Shown: piece by piece, positions 44,776 to 53,800 of the stretch
How positions within the stretch are numbered: position 1 is the stretch's first letter
How the letters are laid out: each line of letters starts with the position of its first letter
Assembly (NCBI RefSeq): GCF_030014955.1
Contig: NZ_JAGRPV010000001.1
Location: forward strand, 1,240,001 to 1,304,000
Direction: 5' to 3'
DNA length: 64,000 nt
DNA from: Cohnella hashimotonis
Lineage (GTDB): Bacteria > Bacillota > Bacilli > Paenibacillales > Paenibacillaceae
Translations under genes and position numbers: made by a program
Notes under the pieces: generated by a model
Databases searched by the model: none
What the model was told of the DNA's origin: nothing
Seen by the model: only the letters and a program-made list of their open reading frames with translations

Positions 44776-44784
44776 TGTTAAAAT
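44776..44784 (+). promoter_or_regulatory. Candidate extended -10 promoter of the minor pilin operon
   Basis: TGTTAAAAT gives an extended -10, 56 bp before the first pilin start; no clear -35 was found. The surrounding gap 44635-44839 holds no gene or riboswitch that I could recognise. Confidence 0.4.
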
Positions 44785-44839
44785 AAGAGAGCAATTTAGG
44801 TAAAAAGTAGCTATTTTTATAGGAAGTAGGTAGTATATT

Positions 44840-45397
44840 TTGAGAACCTGGCTTCACAAACGTCGAACGGCCGAAGAAGGCTTCTCGTTAATCGAAGTTT
44901 TGGCGGCGATCACGATCCTGTCGATCGTCTCTTTGGCGATGACGGCGTTTTTCATACAGGCGATGAGCTACGCAAAGGGGAACCAGAACAAGACGGTGGC
45001 GGTGAATCTGGCGCGGAATGCGCTGTTTTTCGTGGAAAAGCAGAGCTTTGATGAGTTTAATAAGTACTTTAAAACTCACTTAAAAGTGGATTCCGCAAAT
45101 TGCACCTATGAAAACAATCAATATAATTGTAAAAATGATGAAGAAACTGAAAATTTATTCCGAAATATCCCAGGTCTTTGGGGAGTGCTAAATACGAATA
45201 TAAACGGGAAAGAGTATCAGTTGACTATTGAATACGAAGATCAAGTTTTAAAAAATACTCCAGAAGACCCTAAGAAACGGGATCTTGCTGCCTATTTAAT
45301 TCCCATAAAAGTTGTGACGAATGAGAAAAATGCGAAGCCGGCGAGCCGTGGATTTGCGGAGGTAGGGGGTTATATTACGGATGAAAAGATTCGCTAA
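44840..45397 (+). CDS. Type IV minor prepilin (PilV-like)
   Basis: The 185-residue protein has a type III (prepilin) signal: basic leader MRTWLHKRRTAEEG, cleavage before Phe15, Glu19 at the +5 position and one long hydrophobic helix (FSLIEVLAAITILSIVSLAM). PilD should process it. The head region (from about residue 75) has an unusual AT-rich codon use: I count about 33% G+C at 45061-45300 against about 53% at 44881-45000. The start is a TTG at 44840 with AGGAAGTAGG somewhat far upstream, so the exact start is uncertain. It overlaps the next pilin gene by 17 bp. Confidence 0.82.
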   Translation: MRTWLHKRRTAEEGFSLIEVLAAITILSIVSLAMTAFFIQAMSYAKGNQNKTVAVNLARNALFFVEKQSFDEFNKYFKTHLKVDSANCTYENNQYNCKNDEETENLFRNIPGLWGVLNTNINGKEYQLTIEYEDQVLKNTPEDPKKRDLAAYLIPIKVVTNEKNAKPASRGFAEVGGYITDEKIR

Positions 45398-45911
45398 AAA
45401 TAGAAACGTTAATCAAGATGGATTCACTCTAATTGAGATGATTGCTACCTTGACCGTGCTCTCAATCGTCAGTATTGCAATCTATAGTGTAATACAGTTC
45501 GGATTCAATACTTATCATAAAGTTACGATAGAGAACTCGCTAAGGGACGAAGGGGACTTAATCATGTCGAAGATTATTGCCCAATTGTATGAGCAAGGTC
45601 CTGAAAGCATAGCAGATTTGCCGAATGGAATTAAATTGATAAATAAGGAAGACAATGCGGTAACCAGTGAAAGTCAAATTCAGATTATTAATAAGAAACT
45701 TCATGTGTACCATGAGGATGGCACCGATGAATTGATTGATACAATTTCTGATATCGAGCCTGTTGATCAAGTTACGAAAGAAATTACGATAAGTTGCCAA
45801 ATAGGAATCGCAGAATGCCCCAGCGGATTGATCGAGGTATCTATTAAACTGTCACAAGCTTTTTCTGGAAAAGTTCAATCATTAGAACTCGAGAGCCGAT
45901 TTGGATTCTGA
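45381..45911 (+). CDS. Type IV minor prepilin (PilW-like)
   Basis: The 176-residue protein has the prepilin signal MKRFAKNRNVNQDG followed by FTLIEMIATLTVLSIVSIAI. Cleavage would fall before Phe15, and Glu19 takes the +5 position. The head domain is acidic, with two cysteines (CQIGIAEC) that could form a disulfide. The gene is AT-rich throughout. It overlaps the preceding pilin gene and lies 10 bp before the next one, so the three are a single unit. Confidence 0.85.
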   Translation: MKRFAKNRNVNQDGFTLIEMIATLTVLSIVSIAIYSVIQFGFNTYHKVTIENSLRDEGDLIMSKIIAQLYEQGPESIADLPNGIKLINKEDNAVTSESQIQIINKKLHVYHEDGTDELIDTISDIEPVDQVTKEITISCQIGIAECPSGLIEVSIKLSQAFSGKVQSLELESRFGF

Positions 45912-45921
45912 GGAGGTAGCT

Positions 45922-47715
45922 ATGAAGCAGTTAAATTGGCGCGATGAAAAAGGGTCAGCGATGCTGCTCGTCGTTTTTATTATTATTGTATTTGCGATGT
46001 TAGGTATCGCATTGATGGGTGCAACGATTGGCGGCGCTCAGCGCTCCGAGACGCGGGAGAACGACGTGCAGAGTCTTCATCTCGCAGAGATGGCCTTGAA
46101 CGAGGCAGCAGCAAGTGTGGCCCTCTTATTCAAGGATAAAGAGGATATTGACCTGAACACCCTTGAGAAACAGCTGAACGCTATTCAACTGACAAGCGTT
46201 CAGAGTCAAGTCGGAGGAACCGGCGAGGTCATTAAATTCAATCCTGAAGAAATCAGTGGGGAGAACGTTGGAGGAGATTCTACCAAACGATTTACTATTA
46301 CTGTACAAGCTAAGGCAATGGTCAATGGAGTTGTGCGCATACTTGAACAAGAGATTAAGTTGGACTCGTACCCTGATTTTCTCAAGTATGGTCTAGGCTC
46401 AGAAAATAATGTCATCTTAAATGGAGCCCCCTATTTAAATGGCGACTTATATTCAGGCATTAAATTGTACGTTAAAAATCAAGCTAATTACCGTTATAAC
46501 AAGTCTCCTAGTGACAAATCATATGATCTTGCTGACACTGTATTCCCTACAATTAAAGGAGATCTGTTTATTCAGGACAAAAACAGCATTGAGGCGACTG
46601 ACCGTCTAAACAATGTTAAAACTATAGTTTCGCTCGAGGACGCAAGTAAGTTGGCTCAGACAACTGGATTGACCATTAACCATATTCAATATCGTGATCT
46701 CAAGAAATTCGTTTCTGTTAATATCGATGAAACATTTCTGGATAAGATTGCAGAAGCAGTAGGGGATACGAAAATCAATCGTAAATATAACTATCCGTCC
46801 TTTAACCAGGGGGAAGAAAATGAGTTATCCATCGGGGCCGTTAAGAGTTTTATTGCAACTAGTTTATTAACACATGATAATATTTCTTATATAAGTCTAT
46901 CGACTGAAAAACCTATTGACCCAGGTCCAAATGCAAATGATGAAACCAGAGCAAACTATATTGATGATTTAACTAACTATTATGAACCTTTTGCTGGTAA
47001 GATGCCTGCCGGGACGGCAATCTTTAATGGTGATCTTACGGTGGATGGAATTGAGTTTCAAAATATTCTTTTTAGCGAAAAAGATAAAACCGATCGAACG
47101 CCAAAGGAAGAACCTTGGGTAGATCATAAGAGTAACTGGCTCATAGTGAATGGTGATCTTAATATCAAGAACATCAATAAATTAAAAGAATTAGAAGTTA
47201 AAGCTAATATACTAGTGACGGGCAATGTTTTCATTCAAGGCAAGGTGAAAATGGATGCAACTATTATCGCTTTGGGAGAATCGACGATACAGGATGCCGA
47301 AATATCTGGTCTCGATAATCGCGAATTACTATTGATTTCAAAAGGAAAAATATTGATCAATAGATTTGAATCCTTTAAAGCTCCAGCATTTCTTCACGCT
47401 TTTTTATACACTGATAGTGATGCTGAACTTTATGGTGTAGGGTCGGCATTCTGGATTAAAGGGGGTTTTTTTGCCAAAGGGGACCTTGTAATCAATGCAG
47501 TGCTAGGCGATACTACCCCTATAGATGATTCTTATTTAGAGTTTGATAGAATTAATAAACTTGAAGATGTTCCGGAAAATCGATTGAAGTCGCGATTTGT
47601 CGTCGAATATAATAAAGGGATTTATGAAGATCAAAATGTTGGGCTGCCGCGTGTTAGGCAAATTAATGTATCGATGGGCAAGAAGAAACTCGTTCCTCTC
47701 GATCAAGAGCAGTAA
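45922..47715 (+). CDS. PilX-like pilus-associated protein with long beta-rich region
   Basis: The 597-residue protein starts MKQLNWRDEKGSAMLLVVF with one long hydrophobic helix (about 12-35), similar to PilX-type minor pilins. The usual Glu at +5 is absent, which is typical of PilX. After a helical segment come many short beta strands with Asn/Gly turns (NVILNGAPYLNGDLY; LIVNGDLNIKNI; ILVTGNVFIQGKV; IIALGEST), suggesting a beta-helix-like surface domain. It is far longer than usual PilX (about 150-200 residues). The ATG at 45922 has GGAGGT upstream. It is AT-rich after the first 200 bp. I infer a pilus tip or surface role. Confidence 0.7.
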   Translation: MKQLNWRDEKGSAMLLVVFIIIVFAMLGIALMGATIGGAQRSETRENDVQSLHLAEMALNEAAASVALLFKDKEDIDLNTLEKQLNAIQLTSVQSQVGGTGEVIKFNPEEISGENVGGDSTKRFTITVQAKAMVNGVVRILEQEIKLDSYPDFLKYGLGSENNVILNGAPYLNGDLYSGIKLYVKNQANYRYNKSPSDKSYDLADTVFPTIKGDLFIQDKNSIEATDRLNNVKTIVSLEDASKLAQTTGLTINHIQYRDLKKFVSVNIDETFLDKIAEAVGDTKINRKYNYPSFNQGEENELSIGAVKSFIATSLLTHDNISYISLSTEKPIDPGPNANDETRANYIDDLTNYYEPFAGKMPAGTAIFNGDLTVDGIEFQNILFSEKDKTDRTPKEEPWVDHKSNWLIVNGDLNIKNINKLKELEVKANILVTGNVFIQGKVKMDATIIALGESTIQDAEISGLDNRELLLISKGKILINRFESFKAPAFLHAFLYTDSDAELYGVGSAFWIKGGFFAKGDLVINAVLGDTTPIDDSYLEFDRINKLEDVPENRLKSRFVVEYNKGIYEDQNVGLPRVRQINVSMGKKKLVPLDQEQ

Positions 47716-47735
47716 GCAATTAAAAAGAGCAAAAG

Positions 47736-47780
47736 TAGAACGGGACGAAGCAGGATTATCTGCTTCGTCCCGTTTTATTT
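47736..47780. terminator. Bidirectional terminator between the pilin operon and the giant gene
   Basis: AACGGGACGAAGCAG pairs perfectly with CTGCTTCGTCCCGTT around a 6-base loop, with A-rich and T-rich flanks. Confidence 0.9.
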
Positions 47781-47804
47781 TCCGCTAAATACTGTTCGAA
47801 TCAA

Positions 47805-50800
47805 TTAATATTTATCTTCACCATGATTATTGGTGTCCATGCCTGGCGTCGTTGATTTGTTCACGACAAATGTAGTTGATGCTTCAATAGGATCGCCGAT
47901 TAATGGACTGTCGGCAGGCGGGGCGTACAGGACTTTGACCAATTCGATGCCTGTCTCAACTGGAGTGACAACCCCTGCGCTGCTTATCGTAAGAACGTTA
48001 ATTTCCGGAAAATCGATCCATTGCAGTTTTCTAACGATCGAATCTCTAAGATCTTGCGGTGTTGATGGCAAGATAGACAGATTGCCTTTATTACCGTTAA
48101 GTAAGCTGTAATTGACGACCGGATTACTAAGCGTCAATTCAATCTTAGGCGGCAGACTGAGCTCGACAATATAGATGGTGAAGGTTTTGCTGACAATTTC
48201 CTTACCCGACTTCTTGTAAGTGGCCTTAACGATCGCCGTTCCTGCCGTAGTTGCCGTCAGCACGCCAGACTTTTTATCATCCTCAGCTTCGTTGTCAGCC
48301 AACGTGGATTCATTGCCGGTAATGCTCCAATACAGATTTTTCTTAACATCCGCATCCAGGTCTGGCGGAAGAAGAGCGCTCAGGTCCGTTGAGCCGTTGC
48401 GCTTGATCGTCAGCTTCTTGGAAAGCCCGAGCGCGATCGGCAGCACTTTGACCGTCGTGTAGACCGGAATGTCCGGACTGCCGTCAGAAGGCTTGTAGAT
48501 CAGCGTAATTTTTTCTTCGCCGAGCTCCACGCCGGTCGCCAGGCCGTTGTCGTCTACGTCTACGATATCTTTGCCCGGTTCGTCCTGCCAGGTGAGATGT
48601 TCGAGAATCTCGTCCTTCATCGAATCCGGCGCGATCGTCAGATCGTCTTTGAGATCGCGTGGATCTGCGCCAAGACCGATCTCGATGACGTCCGGGAATG
48701 CGATGGATACGACGCGGATCTGGGTCTGCGCTTGGGCGGCCTCGTCTTTAGAAGAAGAATTCGCATATACGGCCGTGACCGTTTCCGTGCCCACCTCATG
48801 CGCCGTGAGTACGCCTGACTGATTCAAGGTAACAACCTTATTCCCGTTCGTATCGGACCAGGTTACGAAAGGCAGAACCGCCGTCTTGTCGCCGATTGGT
48901 TTAATGCCCAGCTTGTCGGACAGATTGTACTGCGTGTCCAGCAGCATCGTGAAGGTAGGCGGCAGCTCAAGCTCTACCGGAACGACATTTACGCTGAATT
49001 CCGCTCTAATCTGCGGGCTGCCGTCGCTTGGCGTATAGATCGCCATCGCCTTTTGGGTGCCGCTGCGCTCGCCGGTCACGACGCCGGCTGCAGATATCGA
49101 CAGCTTGTCTAGGCCTGACTCGACCGCCCAAGTCAGATGACCTTCGATCTCGCTCCTAAGCGCGACAGGACCGCGTGTCAGATCGCCAAGCAGATTGCGC
49201 GTGAGACCGAGCGTAACCGTGACATCGCGGCCGGTCAGTTCGACGACGTTTACTTTGACTTGCTGCGACCAGAGCACTTGGTTGCTGCCCGGCAGCTTGT
49301 ACTCGGCGAGCGCCGACGCGACGCCAGGCGCTTTGGCCGTCACTTGCCCTTTGTCGTTAAGATAAGCGTAGTTATCACCGTTCTTGACAGACCAGCTCAA
49401 TCCGTCAATGAACCGTTGACGGTCACCGCTACCGTTAACCTTTAGATGATCGGTATCCGCCAGTTGGACCGTTGCGGATCCGGTACTCGACAGCGTGACG
49501 CTGCCGGTCATAGAAGCCTCGATGACATGCACGCGGATGCTCAAGGTCGATACGACAGGTCCGTCCGCAACCGGCTTGTACTCGGCTTTAATGGTCTCTT
49601 CGCCTGCGGCCAGGCCAGTGACCTTGCCGTTGGCATCGACGGCAGCATTGCTTTTGCCGTTTTCGTCGGTCCATACGAGATGGGTCAGTACCTCGTTCTT
49701 GAGGGAAGCCGGCGTGACGACGAGCAGGCCGGACAGATCTGCCGGCTCTCCGCCCTTGATCACGACCGTTTCCGTAGGTCCCTCCAGCAGGACCACGTTA
49801 ACGACGATCTCCCAGACTGCGATGACGCGGCCGTCCGCATCCTTATAGGTCGCCGTTATCTTCTCCGCCCCGGGCGCGAGGCCTTTGACGATTCCCGTAG
49901 CGGCATCCACGGACGCAATTTCTTTGCCTTCCTCGTCGGTCCACGTGAGATGAGATTTTACGTCGTTCGTTAATCCGGCAGGAAGGACGGTAATCTGGTC
50001 CTTCAGGTTAATCGTACCGTCCTTGGCGATGATGACTTGCGTCGGACCGCCTAGTTTGACAACCTGCACTTGAATGTCCCACGAAGCGATGACCGGCCCG
50101 TTCGCGGTCTCCTTGTAGGAAGCGGTCACCGTCTCGATGCCGGCTTGCTTGCCCGTCACGATGCCTGTCCCGGCAATGGAAGCGAACTCTTTGCCCGCTT
50201 CGTCGGTCCATACCAAATGCCCTCTGACCTCTGCGTCGTACGTCGCAGGAAGCACGGTCAACAACGCCTTCAAGTTAAGCGTGCCGCCTTCTGCTACGAT
50301 GACGGATGCGGGGCCGCCGAGATCGACGACATTGACCTTGATCGTCCACGAGGTAACGACAGGCACGTTAGGCGCCGGGCGGTAAGCGGCAGTCACCAGC
50401 TCGCTGCCCGCGGCGATGCCTGTCACGACGCCGGCTGCATTGACGGAAGCATAGGACTTGCCAGCTTCATCGCTCCATTCCAGATGGCTCAATACTTGGC
50501 TGCTCAGATTGCTCGGGAGCGCTTCGATCAGATCTTTGACCGTCAGCGTACGCCCTTTGCCTACGGTTACCTGTGCAGGCCCGCCAAGCGAGATCACGTT
50601 CACCTTGATTTGCCATTCGGTGATGACCGGACCGTCAGGCGTCTCCTTATAAGCGACTGTTACTGTCTCCCAGCCGGGCGCAAGTCCGGTTGCGATGCCG
50701 GCGGCCGTGACCGATGCGACCGTCTTGCCGCTCTCGTCGCTCCAATACAGCTTGCCCAGCAGTTCGGCGGACAGCTCGGCCGGCGCGCCGGAGATCAGCT

Positions 50801-53800
50801 TTTTCAAGTCGATCGTGCCGCCGAGGCCGACCTCGACTTCTTCGGGTCCCGCGAGCGCTACGACCTGTACTTTAATCGTACGGGATGCGATAACCGGTCC
50901 GCCCGGTACAGTCCGGTACTCGACCGTGATGTCTTCGCTTCCGGTATCGGCACCGCTGACGATGCCCGCCGCATTCACGGATGCGAAGCTTTTGCCGGCT
51001 TCGTCGCGCCAGGTCAAGTTAGTAAGCATCGTATCGCTCATGCTGGAGGGCAGCGCTGTGATGACGCTCTTCAAATCCAGCGATTTGCCTTTGCCGATCG
51101 TGACGGAAGCCGGTCCGTCAATATCCACGACGTTCACCTGGATCGTCTTCTGGATCACAACCGGTCCGCCGTCCGTCTGACGGTAGGTGACCGTGACGTT
51201 TTCGATGCCCGTCGCAGTGCCGGTGACGATCCCGGTTGCAGCGCCGACGGAAGCGAAGTCTTTACCAGCCTCGTCGCTCCAGGTCAGGCGGTTCATGACC
51301 GCAGCGCTGACTTCGGATGGCGCGGCGCCAACCAGCGCTTTGACGTCGAGCGTCTTGCCCTTGCCCAACGTGACCTGCTCGGGCAAGCTCAGATCGACGA
51401 CCGTGACGCGCGTAGACGCGGTGACCGGCGTCGTCTTCGGATTTTTCTGATAGGAAGCATCGACCTTGGCGGAGCCGGTCTTTTTGCCGATGACGACGCC
51501 ATTGTTCGCTCCCGCTTCTACGGTGGCGGCGTCGCCGCTCGTCCAGGTCGTATAGCTCTGGATGCCTGCTTTGCTCGCCTCCGGGGTAACACCGAGCGCG
51601 GCGTTCCACAGATCCCTTTTCCACTCCGTGCCGAGCCCGATATGAATGTCCGCTGGCAGCGTCAATTGAATCGGCTGGATGACCGTCACGCGGTACGTCT
51701 TGGTATAGGTCTTGCCCTTGCTCGTCGTGGCAACGACCGTGATGTCGATCGGGCCGGCATTGACGCCGGTCAGGATCTTCTTCATTTCGTCGGCGCCGTT
51801 GCCGAGCTCGCCAATCGCGGATTGGCCGGAGCCCACGGACCAGGTCAATCCGGTCAGCGTCTCGTTGGCCAGGATCAGCTTGGCTTCCAGATTGATGGTA
51901 TCGTCAACGTTGACGGTATTCGGCCCGACGATGTTGATGCCCGGGACGACGACCGTCACGTTCGACACAGCGGTCAGTCCGCTGCCGTCCGTCGCCGTCG
52001 CGGTAATCTTAGCTGTGCCTTCGGCAATGCCCTTGATGATACCTGCGGCGTCGACCGTTACCAGATCGGGACGATCGGAGGTCCAGGTCAGCGTCTTGTT
52101 GGACGTATCGTCAGGACCGATGACCGGCGTCAGCTTCGACTCGTCGCCTTTCGCGATAATCGTGTCCGACAGGCTCAGGCTGGCCATTTTGGTGACCGCT
52201 TGAACTTGATACGGCTGGAATTGCAGGCTGCGCTCGATATCCTTGGTGACAATCGCACCGTTTACGTAGAAGTCCGTAAAGTTAAGATACGAGTTGTCGA
52301 GCAGGTAGCTGCCGTTCTGTTTTGGCGTGACCTTCACCGTGAAGCTGACCGGATCGGCCACAAAGGATCTGCCGTCCTGGCTCAGTCGGTATTGGATGTC
52401 CGCGAGCGAGCCGGTCAGACGGTATCCTGCGGCGAGCGTGCCGGAGACAGCCGGATTCAGCAACAGGGGAGACGTATCCGCCACGAGCACTTCGAGATTG
52501 ACCGGCAGCTTTTCGTCCAGCTTGAAGTTCTTGATGACCAGGTCATCCGCATTAATGCCGTTTTGGAAAGGAATGCTCTTCGGCGTAATCGTGTACGTCA
52601 TCGTGAATGGTACGTTCTTTTCGATCTGGTTGTTCACGACGTTGGCGGACAGCGTACGGCTCAAGTCGACATTGGCGGTTACCTTCACGACTTTGGTTGT
52701 GACCATCTGGGGGGTGCTAGCACCGCTCTTGTCCTTGGCCGTGACATAGATAACCAGATCGCCGCCGTCCGGCAGCGGATTGTCGTACGATTCGGTTACG
52801 ACATCGCCTGTTTTGACATCGCTATACGCTTTGACCTGCTTTTCGGTCCAGGCATCCGTGGTATTTTTCCGGTACTTGAAGGTGACGGCCGTGCTAAGCG
52901 AACGGTCGATGACATCATAGTCCTGCGCCGTGTAGCTCAGCAGTATCTTGTTATAAGAAGGAATAATTTTGCCGGTATCCGCATAATTCGTCGGCGTGCT
53001 GATATTCACGATAGGCGCATGGTTCGAGCCTATGAACGCACGGTACATCGTATTGACGAACAGACGCTGCTCCCAGTCCGGGAAGTTGGCGTTCGTGTGA
53101 CCGGTACCGGAGTAGGTGACATTGCCGTACGAATACGTGTAATAGTGGTTCCAGCTGTCGTCGTCGTCCCGCGGACCGCCCGTGATGTTGTACCAGGGGA
53201 TCAGCTTGGGATCTTCGAGCTTAAGGCCGAAGTATTGGTCGTGCGTCGTATTGACCTGCGTGATGACGCTGCTGATGTTGAATGGGAAACGTGTCAGCAG
53301 GCCTTCATTGACCTTTTTAGTTGTCGTCGAAGGACTCGGTGCATTAAGACCCATGTTGGTCATCGGGCTTAATTGGCCGGTCGCCGTCTGGAAGTAGCTG
53401 ATCCAGTTCGAGCTGCCCTGATATACGGTATCGTGCGTGAACATGACGCTCTGTCCGGTCGCGATGTAGGCGTTGACTGCATCGGCGGCGGTTTTGTCGA
53501 TGCTGGCACTGCTGTTGTAAGAGTCCGCAAAGCCGAAGATCAGCATATCGTAATAGCCGTTAAGCGTCTTGTAACCGGAGCTATTGAAGGTGCTCATTGT
53601 CATGGTCTTGATCGTAATGTCGTAGTCGTCCGTCTTGAGGTAGCTCTGGTTCATGTTGTTGCTCTTGAGCAGGCTGCTCGTATCGCCGCTGGAAGGCAGG
53701 ATTTGCAGCACGTTGATCTTAGTCAGCTCGTCGCGGAATCGGAGTACTCCGCTCTGGATATCCTTCAGCTTGCTGCCCTGGTCGACAAGCTCAAGCTTCC

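Noticed and set aside
50070..53372. A 1100-codon open frame on the plus strand inside the giant gene
   Set aside because: It is antisense to the repeat-rich secreted protein, has no signal or recognisable domain, and is explained by GC-rich codon bias opening the opposite frame.
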